A stretch of DNA of 64,000 bases, taken from the NCBI RefSeq assembly GCF_040954835.1, contig NC_090711.1, positions 9,679,501 through 9,743,500 of the forward strand. Reading direction: 5' to 3'. Position 1 is the stretch's first letter; each line of letters starts with the position of its first letter. This DNA comes from Lepisosteus oculatus (Eukaryota > Chordata > Actinopteri > Semionotiformes > Lepisosteidae). This document shows positions 1-11,512 of the stretch, piece after piece. The position numbers and the translations under genes were made by a program. Below the pieces are notes generated by a model. It saw only the letters and a list, made by a program, of their open reading frames with translations. It did not search any database and had not been told where the DNA came from.

Positions 1-21
1 ATCAAGTGCATCAAGTAACCA

Positions 22-346
22 AGGCGGCACTGTGGCGCAGTAGTTAGCATTGCTGCCTCATAGGATTGGGGCCCTGGGTTCAGTTCTGGCCCTGGGGTGC
101 TACAGTAGCTGTGTGGAGTTGATTTGTTCTCCACGTGTTTGTAAAGGTTTCCTGCCGGTACTCCAGTGTCCTCCCACAGTCCAAGTGCATACTGGGAGGT
201 TAATTGGCTTCTGGGAAAACTGGCCCGGTGTGAGTGAGTGTGTGTCTGTGTGTGCCCTGCATTGTGCCTGTTGATTTCCTGGATCGGCTCTGACTCCCCT
301 GCAACCCTGGATCGGATGAAGCAGTGAGTAAATGGATGGATGGATT
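22..346 (+). mobile_element. tRNA-derived SINE, full length, with target-site duplication
   Basis: The head resembles a tRNA promoter: an A-box-like stretch (tggcgcagtagttagca) and a B-box-like stretch (gggttcagttc). It is followed by the family body and a (atgg)n tail. A perfect 9-bp direct repeat, aagtaacca, flanks it at 13-21 and 347-355, the mark of retrotransposition. It sits upstream of the first visible col20a1 exon. The short ORFs inside it are not genes. Confidence 0.85.
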
Positions 347-669
347 AAGTAACCATTCAAGCTATCGATAGTGAAATGTGTGGAAGTATTGATTAACAAC
401 ATGTAATAACTAAAACATCCACAGTAAGTTGCTGATTGTGCAATATTCATAGTTTCAGACACTGTGGATCATTTTATAGTAACTTTTATAGTGACTCTCC
501 CTCACTGTATGTAATCATATCAACAAAACCAAGGTAATAAATCAGACAATATCTACAGTAACAGTCCAAATATAAAATGTAATCTAACAATGTGTTTATT
601 ATATAAAGCCCTAATTATGTTTATATAGTTGGGATTTCTAATAACTCAGCTGTGATTTGCTTCTTACAG

Positions 670-747
670 TTTCAGCTGCAGACTTTTGAGATCATCTGTA
701 ACACCTCCTGGGCATCTGAGGATACCTGCTGTGATATCCCAGCTAAG
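670..747 (+). CDS. col20a1: col20a1 exon: end of TSPN/laminin-G module
   Basis: 78 bp, phase 0 at both ends, acceptor ttcttacag and donor gtgagt. It reads [14 protein letters not shown] followed by [12 protein letters not shown]. The C...SW...CC pattern matches the end of the TSPN module in collagens XII and XIV. It is the first coding exon found in the window. Confidence 0.85.
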
Positions 748-3700
748 GTGAGTGTTTCATTGTGAAGCTCTCTGTTCCTTTCCAAGTGGCACGAATATAC
801 AGCACTTATATACAGCATACAGCCCTGAATATCCCCCTGGCAGAACTCTGTCCATCTACATTCCTGCAGGGCTATACATTCTTCTGACCTTTGCTTCCTC
901 TAAAAATTCAATTAACTGGTCTAATTAAATGATTAACTGAAATACTGTAACACTTCTACTGAGTACTGGAAATTTTAGTTGCCTACTCTATTATGAATCC
1001 TGTGTGTCATTCGGGTCAAGCTTTTAAAAGATCATAAAATATTGAACATGTCAAACTGGGCTAAAAAGACAATAGGAACTAGTAAAGCTTTATTCCACCC
1101 TGGAAAGTAAATAGGAGAAACACAACGTTTCAGCTTTTAAGCCTGTTTCAAGAGTCAACAGGCTCAACAGCTGAAATGTTTTTCCATCATTTTAATTCTC
1201 GTGTGGAAATGTGAAATAAACATGTATGCAGCCAGCCCATGCTGACACAGATCCCTATTCAAACCTCTTCTAAAAGCCCATGAAGTTTAGTGTTTTGGGA
1301 GATCACATCAAAATGCTACAAGCTTCAAGCCTATTCACTTATTTTATTTACCTTTCTGCCTAGAGACTGCTGAAGGTCAGGCTGAGGAACAATAATACAG
1401 GGCCTGTAGTATTTTGAGAATCTTATAAACAGCACAGAAGCACAGGTAGCCCTGAAAGAGAAGAAACTGAATTGAAATTTATCCTGGGCACTGAGATTGC
1501 ACCCCTACTCAATAAAACAGTACTCCGGGATCTTTAGAACCAAAAGCAAGCAGGAGTCTCATATCTCACCTCCTACATCACTGTGTCTCTAGTAACCCCT
1601 TCAATTTTCAATCCAAACAGGAGGGCGCCACCCACTGGTGGCCACATCCCACACAAGCCTGATTGAGTGCTGACCAAGTTGCATTGTTTCGTGAAGCTCT
1701 ACTCTAATACATATTTTGTCTTTGCAGAGGGATGAGGAGGGCTGCCCACCACCTGCCTATGCTTGTACCTGCACCTCCAATATCCCAGGATCCCCTGGGC
1801 CTCCAGGTCCACCAGTCAGTGTTTTCTAAATCCTGTGCTTTATTAGTCCAGTGCTGTAAATAAACTCACCTGCTAGTCCCAGATTTTGAGGATTATAAGA
1901 GATATTTTAAATTATTATTAACCTGGTGGTGTTATTATTAAGTGTTTTTGAAGCATGGGCCTACCTAAAAAGAAAAGCAACAATATATGTTTAACATATA
2001 TTGTAGTGTTTTACAGCTCTGTTCTAAATATGTTTAGAATATAGTGCTCAATAGTGGTTTATGTTAATTGTTTTTCTCAGGGCAAACCTGGGCCCAGGGG
2101 TGAGAGAGGTGAGAAAGGCGAACAGGGGCTGAAGGTCAGTTCTCTTTAGGGCTCCAACACTTTGTCCAGTCTTGTAGATTCACTGTACACTGGAAAAGTT
2201 GAAAATGAGACTACCTGACTAGCAAAATGAAGCCTGGTGTTCCTTCATCCTGCATCCACTGTTTTTTTTATATGGCTACAAAACTAAAAGTACTGAAGTA
2301 CAAACTTCCTTTTGCTTGCACCTCAGGTAATTATTTTAATTTTGTGCTTTATAGTTGAAACAATTACTTTGTATATGAACATCTGCATAGCTAATAGCTT
2401 TAATGTCACCTTCAAAATGTGGAATTATTCATGAAACTTAGCATATGGCTATTATTATTTGTGCTTTAAATAAAAAATGTGTTGGCGTTTTTGTGGATTA
2501 AAAAATACACCTAAGCTACATGTTACTAATTGGTAGAACTCCCCTGGTCTGGTCTTTGAGATCGAGAGTCCGTTGGTAGATCTCCTTATATCATCATCAG
2601 TGTAATACCTGAGCAGAAAAAATTCAATTGGTCCAACCCAGTCCCAGGGTCTCGTGCTGTTGATGATTTACAGAGATTCATTGGGCAGTCCCCCAGCTGC
2701 TTGAGATCTGCTAGACTGATGAGCTGCTCACAACCAAAAATGCCAACAGGGCTTAATTGTTTAATTAGCTGCTTAATCTCCACTTGTTTTCCCTTTCCTG
2801 TGCTCTTACACTGTGGCCTTTCTCCCAGGGAGAGGCAGGACCTCCAGGGAAGTTGGGATCAAGGGGGACAAGCGGCCCCCTGGGGGCCCGGGGACCCAGG
2901 GGGATGACGGTTCGAGGAAGAGCGGTAGGCACCCTAATCCAATTAATCAATTAACGGGGCTGATGGCCTTTTTTCGTTTACCCGGAATCTTGGCTTTAAG
3001 ACTCCTCTATCAGATGCATGTAGAGTCTTTCCTTCTGCATTTTGTTGCTTCTAAGGTCTAGGATTTCTGTAGGATTTCAGACCAAATGTTCATTTCCTGC
3101 ACTGAGGTTTTTATTTTATTTTTATGAGCCACAATAGCTGCAGTATCTATATTAGAAGCACAAATCCTGACTACATCCTGGATCAGAGTGTTTTTCATCC
3201 CCCGTTTTGCTTTGGATATGATTAGTGATCAAAATAATAAAAAAAATGGAAAATCCATAAATACCCAAACATCAAATGCCTCCAAAGTGCCATATTATGA
3301 AGTAAAGTAGATACCTCATGAGACTTATTTGTAATAGATAATTGAGAGACAGCACAGAAGGTATTGTGTTATCTTTGAAGATTCAACAGGTTTATACGCA
3401 AATAATCACACACCTTTGCCATGAGCCAGTTAGTAGGGGAAATACAGGCCCCAAATATTAGTGAATGTGAGGCTATTGCCTGTCTAATGTATCAAGGTAA
3501 GGAGACAAGTGTTCCTCTGGCAGGTGTGATACTATATCGACAGACATCTTCATTTATTTGCATTTAAAACTGACAATAGGAAGTATTTCTTCAAGCATAG
3601 TCTTGGGGGAGTCCTGGAAAAAGATACCTGGCTACTTTTTTAGTGTAAGTTTCAGTGAACCCAAAGTGGTTGAAGCCTGGAAGTGTTATCTTCCACACTG

Positions 3701-6700
3701 AGCAAGTTCTGTTGCATTTGTGAAGAATTCTGTAATAATTATGCTGCTAATCAAATACCTGTCTTGTGTCTCCCAGCTGCCCACCAGAAACAGCCTCCCC
3801 AGCCCCGACACAGTCAATACAGTGTAGTATCTTACTTTCTTCCTTTTATATTTTGAAGGGACCTCCTGGTGAAAGAGGGGAAAAGGGAGACATTGGAAAG
3901 CCTGGACTCCAGGTACAGTAACATTGTCCTTTTGCTGATGGATCAGGTCAGATGTCACAGATTGCCAACAATCAGCAAAATACTTTCTTACCAAAATACC
4001 GTCAGCTGAGCGGTCTAAACTTACCAATACACTGCTTGTTCTATTCCACTAGCACTTAATATGATTTTGAGCACAGTCTCCAGGAACTTGCTCTGGCCTA
4101 AGGGAGCTGGACACATTTGGTCACTGTTTTTATTAATAGTAATCAAGAATGAATTGTTTTCATCAATTCTGTCTTTCCAAATTAACCCAGGGGGCCTTAC
4201 ATAAAGGGGGAGACCCAATTTGCCTACCTGTGGAGGACAGGAGTTTAACAATTAACAACAGTTTACCAACAGGAGTTGAATGAAGGGAGATCTTTAGGAC
4301 GACAAGATTGTGCAAGCCCAAAGTGGAATTCAGCCATTACACTAATCTTGCACTGGGATGCAAGATCCCATGCAAAATGCCATGGGAAATTGAATGGGCA
4401 ACTAGTCAGGACCAACTCTATGTTCGAGGTTTCATCCAAAGAGCAGCACCTCCTGCATCACAGTGTCCTATGACCACTCTGGGAGGATTTAGAAATTCTG
4501 ACCAGGGGGAAGAGTGCCACCTACTGGTTTACCAACATCACAGACAGCAGCAAACAGTTTCCAAACCAGGGTCTGGACAAAGCAGGCTCTGCTGCAGAGG
4601 TCTAACCAGAGCAGTAATGTTGCTGTTAGATTCATTGCAATGTTTTTCTCTTTCCCCTACTCAGGGATTGCCTGGCCCTCCAGGTCCTAAAGGGAGGGAG
4701 GGGTTCGCAGGCCCTAAGGTGAGCCTTCAAACTGCTGTGACACTTCAGGAAATATTCTGTTTCCTCCTTCGCGGCATAAGATAATCAGAACAGATAACTT
4801 GAAAGATAAATAAAAGTAACTGTCACGCAATTTTTGTAATGATTATTTTAGATGGTCTGTACAACTGTTTTTCAGAATCATAACCTTCACAAGTAGAAAT
4901 ACTTGAAAATGTCAATGACAAGCACTGTATTTACACTTAGGCTTTGTGGAACATCTCCACTTAAATCATGTTCCATTTGCGCCTGAACACGTGTGATCGC
5001 CTGCGATTTACCTGGGTGTGGAAGTCAACATCGTTTTCATATTGGCACAGGATGATCGCATAATCACACTCATGAGCAAATGATTACACCATATGTTAGA
5101 GAGGGTCTTTGTCTTGCACTCGCTGAGCATGATTACGATTTAAATTCCACATTGTAAAAATGTCTTGATGCCTGTGGGGGATTGGAGGGGTATAGGAGAC
5201 TTAACACCATGAAAACTTTCTGGTATGAAAATGAAATCAAATTCGCCTGGATTTGTCAAATTAAAACAGATCTACATAAACCCGTGCCTCAGACAAAAAA
5301 AAAATGGAACATAGAGCACATCTGGATAAAATCCTGTGATCTCTGGCACCATCAGTGTATGGGCGTTGATAGAGACAGAGTAGTGGGATGTCAGCTGCAC
5401 TACTCAGAACCTGCAGGGGCAAAGCAAACCAGCTCTTTCTGGCCCAGTCTGGCAGAGTCTCACGTACGGGAGCCTTCTGTCTCTTGTGGACAAGAGGTGT
5501 TGCTCACGAGTACATCGGAACATGTTGTATGCTGGACGAAGCTGAAAGCTTGGCCTCAGCCTTCATTGTGCCTGTTTGAGGGCTTGTGACAGATGCTGTC
5601 TTTGTTATGGGGAGCTCTCTTGCTTTGTGTTGAAAAGAGGGCGAAGGAAGCGCTGCTTTCGGATTTTCCTGATGTGTGGTGTCTCTCGTGTCTCCCCAGG
5701 GAATCAGAGGGGCCGAGGGCAGTCCAGGATCCCCTGGCCCTTCTGGCCCGAGAGTAAGTACAGACACATGCTTGACAGCATGAAAGAGCACTCAGGTCTT
5801 GTCAGCTCATAGGGAAAATAATCTGATTCAGATTAAAACACCTCGCCTTTGAAGGCTGAAATGTGCTTTCCTGGACTGTACCTAGAGTTTGTTAAAAAAA
5901 AAAGCACAAAATGTGGCACAGGCAAAAACAAATGACAAAACTGGTAAGGTATTTCCATGCGTCAAAGCTCTCATTTACATTAAACTAGTTGTGCCTGAGT
6001 TGTCTGCACAGGTCAAGCAAACAGGCAAAATAATGATCAAGGAAATTTATTTAGGTCAAGTTTCTGATCAGTTAAATACCTCTACATCTCATTTGCAGGT
6101 AACAAATTCCAGTCCTAAAAACGCAGAAGAAAACGTGCTTTTCCAATGACTTAATAGCACAATTGTGAAGAAACCCAAGACAAAATTTTACACATAAAAT
6201 TCATACACTCTGAAGCAAAGTTCGTGTGGCCTCTCACCCGCTGAGCTCTTGCTGTTGAACAGTGTTAAACTGAATTCAAGATGAACACTCCCCTGTCCAT
6301 CAATGGACAAGCGTTTCCCTGTATTCTCTCATGCCCTCAGCCCTGATGTTGGCCTCTGTGTCTGTCTAGGGATTCCAGGGCATGCCAGGTATCCCAGGTG
6401 TAGTGGGAGAGAGGGGCCACCCAGGGCAGGTGGGGCCCACGGTAAGCACTGGACCGCACAACTGGGACACTTCCATCCTGGGCCCAAGATGTGATACAGG
6501 TCAGACCAGAGCCACACTGGCTCATCGGGCCAGAGTTCACCCTGGTCACCACTGGGCGGGGCTCTAGTGCTGCACAGGGATGAAGCCCCTCCAGCAATGC
6601 TGGTACTCATTTATACAGCTGGGCAGACTGGAGCAACTGGGCACTTTATTCAGGGGTACGGCAAATCCTTGAGATCTCTGCCCTTACCATTGGGTAAATA

Positions 6701-9700
6701 GAAGACTCCTCTCCCAAGAAACTGCTGTCTAATACAGTGATAGTACAGTAATTTGTAGCTGGTAGGCAAGTCAAAGTTTTGATTTAATCTGGGTCTAAGC
6801 GCCTCTTCCTGAAAAGAAGGAGGCATCAATCAGAGAGAGTGTTCTGGTAAATTACCGATGAAGCTGACTCCTCTGGGTCATTTAAGAAAGGATTTTACAA
6901 AAGATACTTCAATCAAACAGCAGCTAGAAACCAGTTTAGGAGCATGGGCCAAATTGCCTTTATGTGTTTTTAAGCCTCCCCATGCTCTTAGATCCTGGGA
7001 CAAGAGAAAAACAGCAAAGGGCCCATGAAATGCATGTGTTTTACTTTCACAGGGGCTTTCTGGTCACAAGGGAGAGAAGGGAGAGAAGGTGAGTTGTTCT
7101 TTCTCCTTTCAGCTGCAAAAAGGAAGATATATGTGCAGTGAAAGGAGAAGCTTTTAAGACCCATAACATGCCTCTGCTCTGAATCTGGTGAATTAACTTT
7201 GCACCAGAATGACTGAGCTCTCTTTCCCTTTAATGTTTCAAAATCATTACTGCGCTGCTCAGTTTTCAACATTTCTTACATTGAATATGTTCTAAAATTG
7301 CCATAATATTATAATGAAATATAAACTACAATTTGTAAAGGGCATTACATAATGAATCATCATCAGCCTAGCTCCTTTTACTACATGATAGAAGTACAGG
7401 CCAGTACTGGAATGGGAGACCTCTGAGAGAAATTCAATGAAAAAAAAAATGTTTTTTTTTACAGTAGAGAGGAAAAACTCATGCTTGTGAAATATATTGT
7501 AACATCCATCCATTTTCTAACCACTTTATCCAATAAAGGGTCACAGAGGATCCAGAGCCTATTCTGGCCAGTAACAGGCACAAGGCAGGGTACACCCTGG
7601 ATGGGACACCAGTCCATCACAAGGCACACACTCACACCAGGGGCAATTCGAACAAACTCCACACAGAGAGCACCGCAGAATTTAAACCCAGGGCCCCATA
7701 GCTGCAGGGCAGCATTACCAACCACTTTGCCACCATGCTGCCCTACAAAATTGCACAATAAGACAGTGTCACTATTAAATTATCAGTCAGACACACTCAA
7801 TCCACTATACTGATGACCCTCACCTCAAAGATGACCATTTATATCCTGCTTGCTTTGTGTTGCAGGGGGAGCCACAGTCCTTAGCCACCGTTTACCAGCT
7901 TGTTACTGAAGCCTGCGAGCAACTGGTACACAGTAAGTTAACTTAGGCAATATCGGCCAATATTTTTTAATCCACCTACCAAATGGTCCAGATAGGCCAA
8001 GTGGCCTCCTCTCCTTTTGTAACGGTTCTTACATATACCCTACGCAATGTTTTTATACTGTACAAGTTAACCAAAGAACACCTTCACCTTCCTTGAAAGA
8101 GAAAACTAATGCTGGAGTTCAGCACCAGCCCGACAGCCCTCTGTGGCAGGCAGGCAGGCAGAAATGAAGACCATAGTGATTGGCCCACCTCTCCACAGGA
8201 GGCTCATGAGGTCTGGGCACTTACACAAATTTAGGAGTGGAAGTAGGGGGCATGTACATTATTGATCACTCCTGAGCTGTCAGAGCCAACGAACTGATCA
8301 TGTTACAGATTCACCGATTTACTGGTAGGGTCCAAGAAGGTGCCCGATCGCCGTCTTCAGATCAATCAATTTCTAGCAATCAATCACGCACAATAGGCCT
8401 GATAGCCTCCATGTTGTTGTAACCTTTCTTCTGGTACACGAAGCCAAGATTACTCATAGCTGGCTGAGAAGGAACACGTGGCTTGCGCGAGCCGACAGCG
8501 GAGGCTCGGGCGTATGGAGATGGCCTCCATTTCGGGTTTGTGTCACAGCTCTGCTGCAAGAAAGGTGGTGTTTCTCTGCAGATGAGGTGCTGAAGCTGGA
8601 CTCGTTCCTCAACGAGATGAGCCAGAAGCCTGTCCCCGTGGAAGAGCCAGTGGGGCCACCAGGAGAACCGGGGATCCCCGGACCTCAGGGAGCCCCAGGG
8701 CCCAGGGGTAGGCCAGGCCGGCCAGGAACCACTGGAGATCCTGGAAAATCAGGTTATCCGGGGGAACAAGGTGAGGCAAGGTCTACTGCAGCAGGCCTTA
8801 GGAGAATTGTCAGGACTTTCCTCTATCTTTTCTGCCCCAAATCTTTCACTGCAATGGGAGTGGAATTTGAGATTTCAAAAAAAGAATGATATCACTGGGG
8901 AACTGATGGGGAAAATCCGGATTCTGAAATCTGAGACCCCACCTTCAGGAAACAGGGCAAGAGAAGCTGGATTCACATGCAAAAGTCTTGCGGTGTCAGG
9001 TAATGGAGAGAAAGCTCAGTCAATTCAGTCAGTGCACTGAAGGTACAGTATGTTACGCTAAATTGAAGCAATGGAAATTAGGTGATTTGACCTTCTGAAA
9101 CTTTGTGAATGCCCCTCCAGAGGTGTTTTAACCCCGTTTGTTGATCTGTGCTCATCTTGCCTTGCGTAGGAAGGTCGGGGCAGCCAGGGGAGAAGGGCAG
9201 TGTGGGAGACAGCGTGAAGGGCCCACACGGACCCAGGGGACTCCCAGGTAACATCAGCAGCTGTGCACAGAGCACATAAACACTGTTCCCCAGTAAAGCA
9301 GTATTACAGCACTCACTGTGACAGCATACAGGCTCCTACACAGTTCACCTCATTTTGAAACAAGACAATAAAATCTATGGAAAAACCCCATGAAGAAACT
9401 TGATAGTATAACTCATACTATAAATATTGTCTACATTGTAGTTCTATTACAAAAAAAGCACAAAATTAAAGAAATTAAATTTATATATAAATATTTGTGC
9501 TGTAAACCTTTATGGAGATCTGAAATTCCTGTATTTTTGAACATTGGACGAAGTCAAGCTGTTGATTTGGTTCCAGTTATCCGACACTCCCCTCAGGGAA
9601 AAAAGGGAGGATTTAATCGGCTGAAAACAGACACTGCGTGTCTAGTAATCGCCTTCTAAAACACAACACAACTGAACTCGTCCTATACTCTATACAGGAG

Positions 9701-11512
9701 CCTTTAACAGACAAGACATTTTAGACAGTATAAAGATATCAGATTGTAAAGCCTGTGGAAGATGTGAAATATGAATAAATAATGGAACAGGTAAAGGTTT
9801 ATTCCATGCTGAAAGGAAAAGAAAGGAGACCAAGTCTTGGCCAAAATATCATCTCTCTTTGCTTATGCAGTTCCCTACTCAAACTTAATATACAAGTATC
9901 AGAGGTTTCTTACTGACATCCTCCTCACAATCCACTTACCAGACTGTGGAAATCCACTTCTGGTCTAGAAATAAAGGAAAGCGAGTTCACAAGATAGGAG
10001 TTATACAAACATGACAGATTTTAAACCATGATTATCACATCCTTAAAACACACAATATGACAGTATCATGATATCACCATTTATCATGATTTTACCATAC
10101 AGTATTAGTGCTAAGGGGAAGATGTCCTTGAATTCTTGATGTTGTGGAAAAGAGGTTTATGCCCCATTTGCTTTTATCCCACGGATTACCCCCTTCTGCC
10201 ATTAAGACTTCACCACATTCTACTTTTCCCTCGTGTATGTATTAGAAGACTGATATTGGTAAAGGGACCTCCCCTGTCCTCAAGTCTGAGCTCTTTTGCG
10301 TTTGCGTAGGTCCCCCGGGGGAGTCGAAACCTGGAGCACCAGGACCCAGGGGAGACCCCGGCCAGCCGGGGAAACCTGGTCTCTTGGGGGCCACAGGGCC
10401 TGTTGGGGAACCTGGCCCACCAGGGCTGTGTGACAACACGGGCTGTCAAAGGAGAGATCCTAGAGGTGAGACCCACTGGGGGGAGCAAGATTTTTCATGG
10501 ACCTGGGTGTCTATGCAGGTGAAAAAATGTAACTGTATTAGGAGGACGCTTGTCCACACAACCCTACTCAGTCTGTTGGATTAATAAATCTGCCCTGCAT
10601 TGCCCAACCATACATATTGGTCAGGAGTACACGGATTGTGACTAAACATCAACAGGAATGAGGTCTGTCTATAATACAAGTAACAGACTGAAAGGGAATA
10701 TGAATCAAGGGCCCACACACCTAAAATACCATTCTTTTGGTTTTACACTTCTCACACTCAGCATAGAGGGACCATACAGTACATGCACAGTACTAAAGGG
10801 GCATATTTAACATACACCTCAAAACAAAAATGAACACTTGAAACTCCAGCTTGTCTGGATTGCACATTACAAATGCCTCCAGAAACACTAAATTCACAGC
10901 TTACCTTTGGTCAAGACCATCTTTGCACAAAACAAACAAAAATGAAGACCATTTTCTACAAGATGACCATCTCTCTGAGGGGAAGTCACTTGGGTTTTTA
11001 TACTCAAGTGTTGCTTTCGCTGCATCAGCTGCTAATTGTAAAGCACCTGAGAGGAAAGAGTGAGTTAATTCGTGATCATTGAAAATGTGCAATATTCCAT
11101 TAGTGCAGTCGATTGAGGCAAAATCGATTTCATGAAGGACCTGTCAAAGCCAGGCCTTGTTCCAGTTCAGGTGCAGAGGCTGCTGCAGGGAACTCAGCTG
11201 ATGACCACTTGACAATCACAGACACAAACCTGTTGGTCCTTATAAGAGAAAAAATAAAGCAATCAAAGTATTAATGCTAATTTGAGAATCATATCATCCG
11301 TCAGTGTTCAGGCTGGTTTCCCTGGTAAGCGTCATGGTGAGGTTAATAGTTAAATGTTGGATCCCTGCCTGTAACTGGCCGATTACCAGTCTTCAAATAA
11401 CTCATTATTTGTTGGATATTTTGTCACTTTCATTCACACATAAAGCACCTTTGCACAGATTTGATTGTCTCTTCTGTTTCCAGGACAAGAATACTTCATG
11501 TTCCAGCCTTGA
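670..11512 (+). CDS. col20a1: FACIT collagen, probable collagen XX alpha-1 chain (3' half, 14 exons)
   Basis: Partial gene; the 5' exons (expected VWA, fibronectin III and most of TSPN) lie before the window. Exons: 670-747, 1728-1814, 2081-2134, 2829-2924, 3859-3912, 4665-4718, 5700-5753, 6370-6441, 7053-7088, 7866-7932, 8582-8770, 9170-9247, 10310-10465, 11484-11512. All have AG/GT borders and compatible phases. The product shows the TSPN end, a COL2 helix of about 149 residues, an NC2 linker ([14 protein letters not shown]), a COL1 helix of about 106 residues with two breaks, then NC1 with the C-x4-C pair (CDNTGC) at the COL1/NC1 junction. Helix lengths, two COL1 breaks and the Cys pair are known FACIT hallmarks (collagens XII, XIV, XX). 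FACITs are secreted and bind the surface of collagen fibrils. COL20A1 is preferred over XII or XIV because ARFGAP1 is its human neighbour and lies beside it here. The class is secure; the exact paralogue is less so. Confidence 0.85.
1080..1250. repeat. Diverged copy of the hairpin repeat family (see 28147-28284)
   Basis: Shares gctttattcca, cacaacgtttcag, a short inner palindrome around gcctgtttcaagagtcaacaggc, gaaataaacatgt and catgctgacacag with the better-preserved copies at 28147 and 57383. Intron of col20a1. Confidence 0.6.
1728..1814 (+). CDS. col20a1: col20a1 exon: NC3/COL2 junction
   Basis: 87 bp, phase 0/0, acceptor tttgcag, donor gtcagt. It starts [15 protein letters not shown], a cysteine-rich hinge, and ends in the first Gly-X-Y triplets (GSPGPPGPP), so the COL2 helix starts here. 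Confidence 0.88.
2081..2134 (+). CDS. col20a1: col20a1 exon: COL2 triple helix
   Basis: 54 bp, a typical collagen exon size, phase 0/0. Six Gly-X-Y triplets from GKPGPRG to GLK, rich in Lys, Arg and Glu. Donor gtcagt, acceptor tttttctcag. Confidence 0.9.
2829..2924 (+). CDS. col20a1: col20a1 exon: COL2 triple helix with an interruption
   Basis: 96 bp, phase 0/0, acceptor ttctcccag, donor gtaggc. It reads [16 protein letters not shown] through [11 protein letters not shown]. The last residues break the Gly-X-Y register (GMT-VRGRA). A weaker donor 15 bp upstream (acg|gttcga) would keep the register perfect, so the 3' border is the least certain in this gene. Confidence 0.75.
3859..3912 (+). 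CDS. col20a1: col20a1 exon: COL2 triple helix
   Basis: 54 bp, phase 0/0, six triplets ([18 protein letters not shown]). Acceptor attttgaag is purine-bearing but usable; donor gtacag. Confidence 0.88.
4665..4718 (+). CDS. col20a1: col20a1 exon: COL2 triple helix
   Basis: 54 bp, phase 0/0, six triplets ([18 protein letters not shown]), strong pyrimidine-rich acceptor ending ctactcag, donor gtgagc. Confidence 0.9.
5700..5753 (+). CDS. col20a1: col20a1 exon: COL2 triple helix
   Basis: 54 bp, phase 0/0, six triplets ([18 protein letters not shown]), acceptor tctccccag, donor gtaagt. Confidence 0.9.
6370..6441 (+). CDS. col20a1: col20a1 exon: COL2 triple helix
   Basis: 72 bp, phase 0/0, eight triplets from [10 protein letters not shown] to GQVGPT, acceptor tctgtctag, donor gtaagc. 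Confidence 0.9.
7053..7088 (+). CDS. col20a1: col20a1 exon: end of COL2 triple helix
   Basis: 36 bp, phase 0/0, four triplets ([12 protein letters not shown]), acceptor ttactttcacag, donor gtgagt. Short enough to be missed by ORF methods. Confidence 0.87.
7503..7744 (-). mobile_element. tRNA-derived SINE copy
   Basis: Reverse complement of the family seen at 22-346: atccatccattttctaaccactttatcc at the tail end, then the body, then gcagcattaccaaccactttgcc at the tRNA-like head. Middle portion shortened. Lies in the intron between col20a1 exons 7053-7088 and 7866-7932. Confidence 0.8.
7866..7932 (+). CDS. col20a1: col20a1 exon: NC2 linker
   Basis: 67 bp, starts in phase 0 and ends after one base of the next codon. 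Reads [13 protein letters not shown] then TEACEQLVH. This non-collagenous heptad-like segment with YQLV and one Cys is characteristic of NC2 in collagens XII and XIV, where it helps the three chains register. Donor gtaagt. Confidence 0.9.
7945..8445. repeat. Fragments resembling LINE 3' tails
   Basis: Two pieces (about 7975-8035 and 8350-8425) share the pattern aatcaat...ataggcc..., gcctcc and ttgtaac, reminiscent of CR1/L2-type 3' ends common in fish. Short and decayed, so the class is a guess. Confidence 0.35.
8582..8770 (+). CDS. col20a1: col20a1 exon: NC2 end and start of COL1
   Basis: 189 bp, completes the split Asn codon and ends with the first base of a Gly codon. NC2 continues as [17 protein letters not shown], followed by a Pro/Glu-rich hinge, then thirteen uninterrupted Gly-X-Y triplets opening COL1 ([10 protein letters not shown] to GEQ). 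Acceptor tttctctgcag, donor gtgagg. Confidence 0.92.
9170..9247 (+). CDS. col20a1: col20a1 exon: COL1 triple helix with one break
   Basis: 78 bp, split-Gly phase at both ends, acceptor cttgcgtag, donor gtaaca. [15 protein letters not shown] is followed by a two-residue VK insertion before [10 protein letters not shown] resumes, a one-site helix break of the kind FACIT COL1 domains carry. Confidence 0.9.
9785..9850. repeat. One arm of the hairpin repeat family
   Basis: Reads ggaacaggtaaaggtttatt then ccatgctgaaaggaaaagaaa, a diverged match to the left arm at 28147-28188. No right arm is visible nearby. Confidence 0.55.
10310..10465 (+). CDS. col20a1: col20a1 exon: end of COL1 and NC1 cysteine pair
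   Basis: 156 bp, split-Gly phase at both ends, acceptor tttgcgtag, donor gtgaga. A second COL1 break occurs at GESKPG. The helix then runs to GEPGPPGL and stops at CDNTGC, the conserved FACIT Cys pair four residues apart, followed by QRRDPR of NC1. Confidence 0.92.
11484..11512 (+). CDS. col20a1: col20a1 terminal coding exon
   Basis: Acceptor ttctgtttccag. It completes the split Gly codon, adds QEYFMFQP and ends at TGA (11510-11512). NC1 after the Cys pair is therefore under 20 residues, short for this family. The 3' untranslated region starts here. Confidence 0.8.

Larger units (their letters stand above)
748..11483 (+). other. col20a1 introns
   Basis: Non-coding DNA between the 14 exons, mostly AT-rich. 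It holds the SINE and repeat fragments listed separately (1080-1250, 7503-7744, 7945-8445, 9785-9850). Short direct similarity to repeat tails is also seen just after the 2829-2924 exon, at 2925-2985. I see no nested gene on either strand. Confidence 0.6.
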
